From UBA6345 sp045577635 (GTDB lineage: Bacteria; Bacillota; Clostridia; Christensenellales; UBA1242), in NCBI GenBank assembly GCA_045577635.1, contig JAZNIS010000015.1, positions 1-5,935 of the forward strand: a stretch of DNA of 5,935 bases, read 5' to 3'. The translations under genes and the position numbers were made by a program. Shown piece by piece: positions 1-5,397 of this stretch. Position 1 is the first letter of the stretch. Every line of letters begins with the position of its first letter. A model generated the notes under the pieces. It searched no databases. It was not told where the DNA came from and saw only the letters and a program-made list of their open reading frames with translations.

Positions 1-359
1 TATTCTTCCTTAATTTTATTATACTTATCGGCAAGGTTTAAAATATAGGATTGTTTTTCAATATCAGATAACTTATTAAATACATCGGCATCAACCAACC
101 TTCCAATTGGATTATAAATATCTATATCACTATTTAAAATAGAATAAACCTTATTTACAAACTGCTCATCAATTTCATTAGAAATTGTTACAAATTCAAT
201 TTGACTATTTAATTTTTTCATTGAATTAAAATTTTTAATAAAGTAGCTATTAACATTCATAGCATTTTTAGCTTTTATTTTTTCTGCATTTGTATATAAC
301 CCCTTTCGCAATCGTTCTTTTGCAATTGAAGCCATACTTTTTAAATTGTTGTTTCCCAT
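1..359 (-). CDS. Hypothetical protein, N-terminal 119 codons (runs off the left edge)
   Basis: This open frame starts at an ATG at 359-357 and continues without a stop to base 1, so only the N-terminal 119 residues are visible. A clear Shine-Dalgarno, AAGGAG, lies at 374-369 with a 9-nt spacer and fixes the start. The protein begins MGNNNLKSMASIAKERLRKG and is rich in Asn, Lys and Ile. It has no signal peptide, membrane segment or cysteine cluster, so a soluble cytoplasmic protein is likely. A segment reading YNPIGRLVD (about residues 81-89), followed by a mainly helical, charged stretch ending NKIKEEY, looks like a conserved core, but I do not recognise the family. It lies downstream of rpsU, where Bacillota often carry yqeY, yet it lacks the YqeY N-terminal pattern. 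It is separated from rpsU by two hairpins, so it is probably a separate transcription unit. Coding status is fairly sure; function is unknown. Confidence 0.7.
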   Translation of the reverse strand, partial: MGNNNLKSMASIAKERLRKGLYTNAEKIKAKNAMNVNSYFIKNFNSMKKLNSQIEFVTISNEIDEQFVNKVYSILNSDIDIYNPIGRLVDADVFNKLSDIEKQSYILNLADKYNKIKEE

Positions 360-416
360 AAAAAATTGCTCCTTAAAATTAATTATTAATGAGTTTAACA
401 GTAAAAAATAAAAGAA

Positions 417-443
417 AAAAGCAAACAAAATATGTTTGCTTTT
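417..443 (-). terminator. Terminator-like hairpin upstream of the leftmost gene
   Basis: An 11-bp perfect stem (417-427 with 433-443, core AGCAAACA/TGTTTGCT) closes a 5-nt loop. Read on the minus strand, the stem is followed by a T-rich tract (about 420-405, TTTTTTCTTTTATTTTTT), the form of an intrinsic terminator. It lies 58 bp before the start of the leftmost gene and about 110 bp beyond the rpsU terminator. It is therefore either a back-up terminator for rpsU or an attenuator in the leader of the next gene. On the plus strand there is no T-run beyond the stem, so that orientation is less likely. Confidence 0.6.
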
Positions 444-522
444 CAATTAACAAAACTAGTGATAATTCGTGATTTTACGACAAGAATTAGAAAAGAATTT
501 CATGCAAAAGATTAGAAATCAA

Positions 523-550
523 ACTATATGAAGAAATTATTGAATAACAA
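523..550 (-). promoter_or_regulatory. Possible weak sigma-A promoter for the leftmost gene
   Basis: On the minus strand TTGTTA (550-545) is followed after 16 nt by TATAGT (528-523). Each hexamer matches the consensus at only some positions, and such matches arise by chance in AT-rich DNA. Placement just after the rpsU terminator and before the next gene supports it. If used, transcription would start near 516 and the RNA would have to pass the hairpin at 417-443 before reaching the gene at 359. Confidence 0.3.
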
Positions 551-552
551 CA

Positions 553-588
553 AAAAAACAAGGATAGAATTAACTATCCTTGTTTTTT
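553..588 (-). terminator. Intrinsic terminator of rpsU
   Basis: A 15-bp perfect stem (553-567 with 574-588, core CAAGGATAG/CTATCCTTG) encloses a 6-nt loop and lies 5 bp beyond the rpsU stop codon. On the minus strand the last stem bases and the following bases form a seven-T run. The stem is equally T-rich at its plus-strand end, so it could act in both directions, but no plus-strand gene ends here. Confidence 0.9.
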
Positions 589-593
589 ACTAA

Positions 594-782
594 TTAACCA
601 CGGCTATTTTTTTTGTTTCTTTTAATAGCAGCTTTAGTTTTCTTTTTTCTTTTTACACTTGGTTTTTCGTATGCTTCATGTTTACGAAGATCGCCGATAA
701 TGCCATCTTTTTGGCATTTTCTTTTAAATCTTTTGATAGCACTTTCAACATTTTCGTTTTCACCAACTCTAACTGTTGACAT
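594..782 (-). CDS. rpsU: 30S ribosomal protein S21 (bS21)
   Basis: A complete 62-codon gene for bS21, a small basic protein of the 30S platform near the 3' end of 16S rRNA that helps recognition of the mRNA leader. The N-terminal half, with STVRVGENENVESAIKRFKR at residues 2-21, has the family hallmark of the ENE-x-ES-A-(K/R)-RFKR type. The centre contains LRKHEAYEKPS, and the tail from about residue 44 is almost entirely Lys/Arg. Length is normal for the family. The start is supported by a GGGTGA Shine-Dalgarno at 795-790 with a 7-nt spacer. It follows hinT after a 103-bp gap that contains its own strong promoter, and ends at a strong terminator. It can therefore be expressed independently of the rsmE operon, possibly with read-through from hinT. 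The identification is secure. Confidence 0.97.
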   Translation of the reverse strand: MSTVRVGENENVESAIKRFKRKCQKDGIIGDLRKHEAYEKPSVKRKKKTKAAIKRNKKNSRG

Positions 783-818
783 TAATTATTCACCCACTTA
801 TATTAAAATTCTGGTAAT

Positions 819-847
819 ATAATACTCATAAAACACAATAAAGTCAA
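819..847 (-). promoter_or_regulatory. Sigma-A promoter of rpsU
   Basis: On the minus strand TTGACT (847-842) is separated by exactly 17 nt from TATTAT (824-819). Both hexamers match the TTGACA/TATAAT consensus at five of six positions. The start point would fall near 812, giving a leader of about 30 nt that contains the rpsU Shine-Dalgarno. This is one of the clearest promoters in the window. Confidence 0.8.
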
Positions 848-885
848 GAGAAAAAGCGAAAATTATTGCAATTTATAATTTAAAA

Positions 886-1293
886 TTACTTAACTTCCAA
901 CCTAGATTTAACTTCCGTCAAATCAAATTTTGTAGTTTCGTTTGTAGGTGAAACATGATATTTATCTTCTGCAATTCGTGGAACAATATGAAAATGTAAA
1001 TGCGGAACACTTTGTTCGGCTGATTCACCTGAATTATTGAAAATATTAACACCTGTAAAACCACAATTTTGTGTGTAGTGTTGGCTTATTTTTTGAACAG
1101 TGTTTATTACTGCTTGTAATGTTTCTGGTTTGCAATCTAACACATTTTTATAGTGTGATTTTGGAACAACCAAAGTGTGCCCATAAAAATCACCAGAAAT
1201 ATCTAAAAAGGCATATGTAAATTCATCTTCATAAATTTTAGAACTAGGAATTTCACCATTAATTATCTTACAAAAAATACAATTTTCACTCAT
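886..1293 (-). CDS. hinT: HIT-family purine nucleoside phosphoramidase
   Basis: A complete 135-residue histidine-triad protein of the Hint branch, which hydrolyses AMP-N bonds such as adenosine phosphoramidates and aminoacyl adenylates in the cytoplasm. It shows the N-terminal CIFCKI (residues 5-10) and INGEIPSSKIYED, the central GHTLVVPKSH (38-47), and the catalytic triad HLHFHIVPR with His98, His100 and His102; His100 is the expected nucleophile. Cys5 and Cys8 with His47 and His98 could bind a structural zinc, as in some bacterial HIT proteins. Length is typical. The Shine-Dalgarno AGGAGT (1306-1301) overlaps the mtaB stop codon and the intergenic gap is 11 nt, so it is the last gene of the rsmE-mtaB-hinT operon. 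The exact physiological substrate in bacteria is unsettled. Family assignment is certain; the symbol follows convention. Confidence 0.95.
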   Translation of the reverse strand: MSENCIFCKIINGEIPSSKIYEDEFTYAFLDISGDFYGHTLVVPKSHYKNVLDCKPETLQAVINTVQKISQHYTQNCGFTGVNIFNNSGESAEQSVPHLHFHIVPRIAEDKYHVSPTNETTKFDLTEVKSRLEVK

Positions 1294-1304
1294 AAAAATA
1301 ACTC

Positions 1305-2582
1305 CTATTTAATAACTTTTGCTTTCATACCTTGTTTAAAAGGTTCAAGCATTTCAACCTTAACAATTTCATTTTCGGTTAATTGGTTTTCAACATAAAC
1401 TTTAACATAATTTTCAGTAAAACCAACAAAATAATCTTCTTCCTTTTCTTCAACTAACATATTAAAAGTTAAACCTTTTAAACTGTTGTAAAAATTTATG
1501 CTTAATTCATCTCTAATTTTATTAAGTTCGGCAACTCTATTTTTAACAACATTACCACTAGGAGCTGGAATTGTTAGTTTTGAAGCAACAGTTCCTTCTC
1601 GTTTTGAATAAGGGAAAATGTGCATAGCACCAAACCTTGCTTTTAAACAGGTTTCTTTTGTTTCGTTAAACTCTTCATCGGTTTCACCTAAAAAACCAAC
1701 AATTACATCGGTTGTAATGTTTGCAGTTGGAAAATACTTTCTAATAAGTTCAACCTTTTCTAAATATTCGTTTGTTTTATAGTGCCTGTTCATTCTTAAT
1801 AAGGTTTGATTACAACCACTTTGCAAACTTAAATGGAAATGTGGACAAAAGTTTTTTGTTTGAGTAAGCAACTTTAAAAATGGTTCAGTAATAACACCAA
1901 CTTCTAAACTACCCAATCTAACCCTGCAAGGTAAATCCTTTAACGAATTAATTAATTCACCCAAAAACAGTTTTCCATCAACCTTATATGAACTTAAATC
2001 TATACCTGTAACAACAATTTCGGCACTTTGTTTAGAAAGCATAGTTGCCTCTTTTATTACGGCATCAAAATTTCTGGACCTACTTCTGCCCCTAACATAA
2101 GGAATTAAGCAATAAGAACAAAAGTTGTTGCAACCATCTTGCACTTTAATATATGCTCTGGTTTTAGATTTTATTGGATTACATAGTTTTTCGTTAAATT
2201 CGGTTGGAAAATCATATCGTTTAATTTCTGCATTTTCAATTAACTTTAAAATATGCTCTTTCCCTTCGTTTCCTATAATTGAAATAACATTAGGTTTTTT
2301 AAATTGTTCTAAATTGTTTTGGCTAGCACAACCACAAACAACAATTTTTGCGGTTGGATTAAGTTTAATAAGTTTAGCAATATATTGTCTGGATTTTTTT
2401 TCGCCTTCGTTTGTAACTGCACAGGTGTTAACAACATACAAATCGGCAACTTCTTGTTTTAAAGAAACCTGCCAACCATTTTTACTTAATATGTTAGCCA
2501 TACATTCAATTTCATATTTATTAACCTTACAACCCAAACTTATTAAACAAGCTTTTTTGCTTACTTTTTCAACATTTTGCAT
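1305..2582 (-). CDS. mtaB: tRNA (N6-L-threonylcarbamoyladenosine37-C2)-methylthiotransferase MtaB
   Basis: A complete 425-residue radical-SAM methylthiotransferase that converts t6A37 to ms2t6A37 in tRNAs reading ANN codons, stabilising decoding (YqeV in Bacillus). The N-terminal MTTase domain carries the auxiliary-cluster cysteines Cys18 (SLGCKVN), Cys54 (NTCAVT) and Cys85 (VCGCASQ). The radical-SAM motif is CNNFCSYC, with Cys151, Cys155 and Cys158, preceded by KVQDGC. LGSLEV, LSLQSGC (251-257) and TTDVIVGFLGET (290-301) are family blocks. The C-terminal 55 or so residues fit a TRAM RNA-binding domain. The SLGCKVN form with no early MiaB-type motif, and the rsmE linkage, favour MtaB over MiaB. 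Translation is probably coupled to rsmE: the gap is 6 nt in the same frame, and the nearest Shine-Dalgarno, AAGGAG, lies within the rsmE end, an unusually long 15 nt before the ATG. Confidence 0.96.
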   Translation of the reverse strand: MQNVEKVSKKACLISLGCKVNKYEIECMANILSKNGWQVSLKQEVADLYVVNTCAVTNEGEKKSRQYIAKLIKLNPTAKIVVCGCASQNNLEQFKKPNVISIIGNEGKEHILKLIENAEIKRYDFPTEFNEKLCNPIKSKTRAYIKVQDGCNNFCSYCLIPYVRGRSRSRNFDAVIKEATMLSKQSAEIVVTGIDLSSYKVDGKLFLGELINSLKDLPCRVRLGSLEVGVITEPFLKLLTQTKNFCPHFHLSLQSGCNQTLLRMNRHYKTNEYLEKVELIRKYFPTANITTDVIVGFLGETDEEFNETKETCLKARFGAMHIFPYSKREGTVASKLTIPAPSGNVVKNRVAELNKIRDELSINFYNSLKGLTFNMLVEEKEEDYFVGFTENYVKVYVENQLTENEIVKVEMLEPFKQGMKAKVIK

Positions 2583-2588
2583 AGTATT

Positions 2589-3311
2589 TTATTCATACTC
2601 CTTAAAATGATTTAATATTATTGAAGAAAGCATAATTGCAGCTGTTTCTGCCCTTAAAATTCTTGAACCCAAACTAACACTAACAGCACCATTATTAATT
2701 AAATAATCAATTTCAGTTTGTTCAAAACCACCTTCGCAACCTATAATAATTGCAATATTTTTAGCAGAATTATTTTTATTTAAAGCTTCGTTTAACGAAA
2801 AACTTTTTTCGGTTTCGTTAGCAAAAATAATTAAATCGTGTTTACTTAACATATCTTTTAAATTTAAAAGTTTTTGTGTTGGCAAAACAGTCATTGGTTT
2901 GCTTCTGCCACATTGTTTTAAACTTTGTTGAGTAATGACCGATAGTTTATCTGCCTTTGCACCCTTATCCTTATTAACTGTGTAGCGGCTTTCAAACGGA
3001 ATAAAAGTTGAACAACCAAGTTCGGTTAACTTTTGAACAATTAAACTTAAATTATCGTTTTTAATAAGTGCCATATAGCAAGTTAAATTGGTTTTTGGGT
3101 TAGCTGTGTTTAAAACCTTTTCTTCAACAGTTAAAACAGAATTGTTTTTATTTATTTCGGTTATTTCGCAAAAATAATTAAAGTCATCACCACAAACAAC
3201 TTTAACTTTATCGCCAACGGTAAGACGGATAACATTTTTTAAATGGTTATGCTCATCACCTGTTAATTGAATTTTATTTGAATTTACTTCGTTTACAAAA
3301 AATGTTTTCAT
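2589..3311 (-). CDS. rsmE: 16S rRNA (uracil1498-N3)-methyltransferase RsmE
   Basis: A complete 240-residue SPOUT-class methyltransferase that makes m3U1498 in 16S rRNA of the assembled 30S subunit (YqeU in Bacillus). The N-terminal PUA-like domain contains HNHLKNVIR (21-29). The SPOUT domain has QKLTELG (93-99), QSLKQCGRSKPM (129-140) and the knot motifs IIGCEGGF (189-196) and LGSRILRAETA (214-224), which bind S-adenosylmethionine. Relatives usually have GPEGG, so Cys192 replaces the common proline. The start fits the family N-terminus (MKTFFV). There is no Shine-Dalgarno in front; instead an extended -10 promoter lies 6 nt before the ATG, suggesting a leaderless message. It heads the rsmE-mtaB-hinT operon. 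prmA, the usual upstream neighbour, is absent from this window. Identification is secure; leaderless expression is an inference. Confidence 0.96.
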   Translation of the reverse strand: MKTFFVNEVNSNKIQLTGDEHNHLKNVIRLTVGDKVKVVCGDDFNYFCEITEINKNNSVLTVEEKVLNTANPKTNLTCYMALIKNDNLSLIVQKLTELGCSTFIPFESRYTVNKDKGAKADKLSVITQQSLKQCGRSKPMTVLPTQKLLNLKDMLSKHDLIIFANETEKSFSLNEALNKNNSAKNIAIIIGCEGGFEQTEIDYLINNGAVSVSLGSRILRAETAAIMLSSIILNHFKEYE

Positions 3312-3317
3312 ACAATA

Positions 3318-3346
3318 ATTTTAACACATAAATAAAATTAATTAAA
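3318..3346 (-). promoter_or_regulatory. Extended -10 promoter abutting rsmE (leaderless start)
   Basis: On the minus strand TGT precedes TAAAAT (3323-3318), an extended -10 element, with a poor -35 TTTAAT (3346-3341) at 17-nt spacing. Six bases separate the -10 from the A of the rsmE ATG at 3311, so the usual initiation distance puts +1 on that A. The absence of any Shine-Dalgarno at rsmE agrees with this. Confidence 0.5.
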
Positions 3347-3350
3347 CCGT

Positions 3351-3378
3351 ATTTTAACAATAGATTAAAAATTAACAA
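3351..3378 (-). promoter_or_regulatory. Upstream promoter of the rsmE operon
   Basis: On the minus strand TTGTTA (3378-3373) and TAAAAT (3356-3351) are spaced by 16 nt, and the -10 is again preceded by TGT as an extended -10. The start would be near 3344, giving a roughly 33-nt AT-rich leader without a Shine-Dalgarno. The nine bases TGTTAAAAT are identical to those of the promoter next to rsmE. Either or both may be used. Confidence 0.45.
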
Positions 3379-3389
3379 GGTAAAATTAA

Positions 3390-3418
3390 TAGACAAAACT
3401 AAAATAAAATTCTATAAT
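3390..3418 (+). promoter_or_regulatory. Plus-strand promoter divergent from rsmE
   Basis: TAGACA (3390-3395), five of six to TTGACA, is followed after exactly 17 nt by a perfect TATAAT (3413-3418). Initiation is predicted near 3425. It points away from rsmE, and its -35 is only 11 bp from that of the upstream rsmE promoter. No protein gene follows on the plus strand, but an intrinsic terminator does. Confidence 0.6.
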
Positions 3419-3424
3419 AATAAT

Positions 3425-3496
3425 GTCTACTATAAAAAGACACTTTAATCAGGAAGATGTTAGCAACTTACAAAAAGGAACTAACATCTTTTTTTT
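3425..3496 (+). ncRNA. Candidate small non-coding RNA, about 72 nt
   Basis: A good promoter (3390-3418) and an intrinsic terminator (3454-3496) bracket a short plus-strand unit with no convincing ORF. The predicted RNA has a small 5' hairpin, TGTCT (3424-3428) pairing with AGACA (3438-3442), although its first base lies at or just before the predicted start. A single-stranded linker of about 11 nt follows, ending near AGGA. The 3' part is a 10-bp terminator stem with a 17-nt loop that contains AAAAAGGAA, a purine-rich stretch resembling a ribosome-binding site. It lies between the 3' end of the membrane-protein gene and the rsmE promoters. I do not recognise it as a known RNA family. The 5' end is an estimate and expression is unproven. 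Confidence 0.5.
3454..3496 (+). terminator. Intrinsic terminator of the plus-strand small RNA
   Basis: AAGATGTTAG (3454-3463) pairs perfectly with CTAACATCTT (3481-3490) and is followed by six further Ts (3491-3496), eight in all with the stem end. On the minus strand the stem is followed by CCTGATTAAAG, not a T-run, so the element is directional and points to a plus-strand transcript. Confidence 0.75.
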
Positions 3497-3498
3497 GT

Positions 3499-3530
3499 AA
3501 AAAAAGAAAGCCATTATTGCTTTCCTTTTT
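3499..3530 (-). terminator. Terminator of the membrane-protein gene, possibly bidirectional
   Basis: A 6-bp stem GAAAGC (3506-3511) with GCTTTC (3519-3524) encloses a 7-nt loop. It is extended by A/T pairs past one bulged base and followed on the minus strand by a seven-T run (3505-3499). It begins about 10 bp beyond the stop codon of the 185-residue gene. T-rich sequence on the plus-strand side would also let it act as a second stop for the small RNA. Confidence 0.8.
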
Positions 3531-3539
3531 TATTTTTAT

Positions 3540-4097
3540 TTATTGACTATTTTGATTATTGTTTTGTTGAACACTATTTTCATCAACATAAGGTGTTACT
3601 GTTGCACCTGGTGTTACATTTTGTGTTCCTTGAACTTGTTGAAGTAGTAAAAATTTTTGTTTTTGTTTCTTTTCAATTTTAATGTAAGAGAACACTCCAA
3701 TAAGCATAAATACTAAACTAAAAATAATATCTGAAATAATTGCAGCTTGCAATTCTGGATTAGAAGATGCTAAAACAAACATTTCTTTAATACCATCAAA
3801 CAAACCAATAGTTTCACCAAAACCAGCATAAACTTCTTGAACCATAATACCATAACAAATTAAAAATGTTAAAATAAGTTCAATTAATGAAATTGCAACA
3901 ATAATTAAATAATGTTTTTTCTCAAAGAAATTTAGTTTGCCAAATTTTTTGTAGCCAACACCTGCAAGGAAAATGATTAAATATGCTGCAAGGCCTGCAA
4001 TTACTTCAAAGTAATATAGCACACCCCACAAAACACAGCCAATTAAACCAAATAGTGCTGCCATAACTATTCCCAAAACTTCATTTTTTTGTGCCAT
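3540..4097 (-). CDS. Hypothetical four-helix membrane protein
   Basis: A complete 185-residue gene with a good AAAGGGG Shine-Dalgarno (4111-4105, 7-nt spacer). Hydrophobic segments at about residues 6-28, 31-48, 62-84 and 118-139 predict four membrane helices. The first two contain LFGLIGCVLWGVLYYF and AGLAAYLIIFLAGVGYKKFG, a Gly-rich pair recalling a widespread but uncharacterised family of small Bacillota membrane proteins. A basic stretch (140-148, KIEKKQKQK) follows the last helix. The final 35 or so residues are Gln/Asn/Thr-rich and probably disordered in the cytoplasm. No catalytic motif is visible and there are only two cysteines. It has its own promoter and terminator and separates dnaJ from rsmE, the position of prmA in typical Bacillota. 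Nothing in the sequence links it functionally to heat shock or translation. Coding is certain; function is unknown. Confidence 0.85.
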   Translation of the reverse strand: MAQKNEVLGIVMAALFGLIGCVLWGVLYYFEVIAGLAAYLIIFLAGVGYKKFGKLNFFEKKHYLIIVAISLIELILTFLICYGIMVQEVYAGFGETIGLFDGIKEMFVLASSNPELQAAIISDIIFSLVFMLIGVFSYIKIEKKQKQKFLLLQQVQGTQNVTPGATVTPYVDENSVQQNNNQNSQ

Positions 4098-4121
4098 AAA
4101 TTTACCCCTTTGTTTTTTGTA

Positions 4122-4150
4122 ATTATATTATAAATAGTAAAATATTACAA
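4122..4150 (-). promoter_or_regulatory. Promoter of the membrane-protein gene
   Basis: On the minus strand TTGTAA (4150-4145) is followed after 17 nt by a perfect TATAAT (4127-4122). The start would be near 4115, leaving a leader of about 18 nt that just contains the Shine-Dalgarno. A second TATAAT overlaps it one base upstream but lacks a suitable -35. The position between the dnaJ terminator and the gene supports real use. Confidence 0.6.
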
Positions 4151-4207
4151 AGATAAAATTATAAAGGTTATTAAAATTTTTACTAAATATCATAAAAAAT
4201 TTTTATT

Positions 4208-4239
4208 AAAAAAAAGATTAATGCAAACTGCACTAATCT
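4208..4239 (-). terminator. Intrinsic terminator overlapping the dnaJ stop codon
   Basis: On the minus strand bases 4239-4215 form an 11-bp stem (AGATTAGTGCA with TGCATTAATCT, one G:U pair) closed by a 3-nt loop and followed by a seven-T run (4214-4208). The dnaJ TAG (4235-4233) lies inside the 5' arm. This ends the dnaK-dnaJ transcript and explains why the next gene needs its own promoter. Confidence 0.9.
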
Positions 4240-5363
4240 AAATTTTTTAAATCTTTTAAATATGATTTATATCTACTAAAATCGTTATCGTCTAATTCTT
4301 TTGTAAGTTCTTGCAATAATTTTTTAGTAGATTTATTTAAAGTTTTAGGAGCTTCTCCAACAATTGTAACATTAATGTTTCCGTAAGAGTTTGATTTTAG
4401 ATTTTTAATACCCTTACCTTTTAATTTAAATATTGTGTTACTTTGTGTAAGTTCTGGAATTTTGATGGTTGTTGTACCTTTTGTTAAAGGAATTTCAACT
4501 TCACCACCAGTTAAAAGTAAACTAAATGGAACATATAATTTTAAATTTAAATCACAACCATCTCTAACAAACAGTTTATGCTCCTTAACAGTTATATGAA
4601 TGTGTAAATCACCGTTTCTGCCACCCCTAATTCCTGCATTTCCACCATTTTGCATAGTTAAAATTTGACCATCATCAACACCAGCAGGAACTTTTAATGA
4701 AATAGATTTATTTACTTTACTATAACCATCACCGTTACAGTGTTCACATTTTTCAATAATCTTTTTACCTGTGCCGTTACAGTTTTTACAAATACCTGTT
4801 CTAACAACTCTACCTAAAATTGTATTTTCGGTAAATGACACAGAACCTGTTCCATTACATTCGGAACATGTTGTAAATTTTGTACCATTTTTAGCACCTG
4901 TGCCATTACAATGCGAACAATTTTCAATTCTGCTTACAGAAATTTCTTTCTCACAACCAAAAACAGCTTCTTCAAAAGACAAATTCATTCTTAACTCAAT
5001 ATCAGAACCGTTTACAGGTGCATTAGCCCTTTGATGAGAACCACCAAAACCACCACTAAACATATTAAACAAATCGTCTAGACCACCAAATCCAAAGCCG
5101 CCACCAAATCCACCACCAGCTCCACCAAAGAAATCGTTTGGATTAGGAGCAGAAGCACTACCATAATTATCGTAGTTGCTTTTTTTAGTTGGATCGCTTA
5201 AAACCTCGTAAGCTTCATTAACTTCCTTAAATTTTTCAGCAGCACCTTCTTCCTTATTAACATCTGGATGATATTTTTTTGCCATTTTACGATAGGCACT
5301 TTTAATCTCATCAGCACTAGCATTTTTAGACAAACCTAAAATATCGTAATAATTTTTTGCCAC
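4233..5363 (-). CDS. dnaJ: Chaperone protein DnaJ (Hsp40, type I)
   Basis: A complete 376-residue class A J-protein that delivers unfolded clients to DnaK and stimulates its ATPase. The J domain spans residues 1-68 with YRKMAKKYHPDVN, its His-Pro-Asp at 32-34. A Gly/Phe-rich linker (about 79-108) follows. The cysteine-rich domain has four repeats, CSHCNGTG (149-156), CSECNGTG (166-173), CKNCNGTG (192-199) and CEHCNGDG (206-213), holding two zinc ions. The C-terminal beta-sandwich client and dimerisation region includes KVPAGVDDGQ (224-233) and GDLHIHI (251-257). All key residues are present and length is normal. The start codon is GTG (5363-5361), with an AAGGAA Shine-Dalgarno at 5376-5371 and a 7-nt spacer, and the family N-terminus (AKNYYDILG) confirms it. 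It lies 111 bp downstream of dnaK, a larger gap than the others in this cluster, and ends in a terminator. Confidence 0.98.
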   Translation of the reverse strand: MAKNYYDILGLSKNASADEIKSAYRKMAKKYHPDVNKEEGAAEKFKEVNEAYEVLSDPTKKSNYDNYGSASAPNPNDFFGGAGGGFGGGFGFGGLDDLFNMFSGGFGGSHQRANAPVNGSDIELRMNLSFEEAVFGCEKEISVSRIENCSHCNGTGAKNGTKFTTCSECNGTGSVSFTENTILGRVVRTGICKNCNGTGKKIIEKCEHCNGDGYSKVNKSISLKVPAGVDDGQILTMQNGGNAGIRGGRNGDLHIHITVKEHKLFVRDGCDLNLKLYVPFSLLLTGGEVEIPLTKGTTTIKIPELTQSNTIFKLKGKGIKNLKSNSYGNINVTIVGEAPKTLNKSTKKLLQELTKELDDNDFSRYKSYLKDLKNLD

Positions 5364-5397
5364 AATAACTTTCCTTATAAATTTACTTAATAATTTA

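Noticed and set aside
456..503. Minus-strand 15-codon leader-peptide-like ORF (begins MKFFSNSC) before the 417-443 hairpin
   Set aside because: No Shine-Dalgarno precedes it and it has no run of a regulatory amino acid. Short ORFs like this are expected by chance.
613..822. Plus-strand 69-codon hydrophobic ORF opposite rpsU
   Set aside because: Its N-terminal Phe/Leu-rich stretch is the antisense of the Lys-rich S21 tail, and it lies opposite a secure ribosomal protein gene.
860..881. Terminator after hinT
   Set aside because: The stem is seven A/T pairs only and the following tract (TTCGCTTTTTC on the minus strand) is interrupted. It is too weak to call, so read-through into rpsU remains possible.
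2125..2610. Plus-strand 161-codon ORF opposite mtaB
   Set aside because: It is the complement of a clearly conserved gene, has no Shine-Dalgarno, and its composition (Leu/Ser/Phe-rich) is that expected from antisense of AT-rich coding sequence.
3457..3546. Plus-strand 29-codon ORF (begins MLATYKKEL, ends with a hydrophobic run) that recalls small type I toxins
   Set aside because: The AGGA before it is only about two bases from the ATG, and the ORF runs through the terminator stem and the poly-T tract, so a normal transcript would end inside it. The hydrophobic end is just translated T-rich terminator sequence.
4771..5034. Plus-strand 87-codon ORF opposite the dnaJ zinc-finger region, with repeated VPL motifs
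   Set aside because: The repetition is the antisense image of the four CxxCxGxG repeats of DnaJ, not a separate gene.
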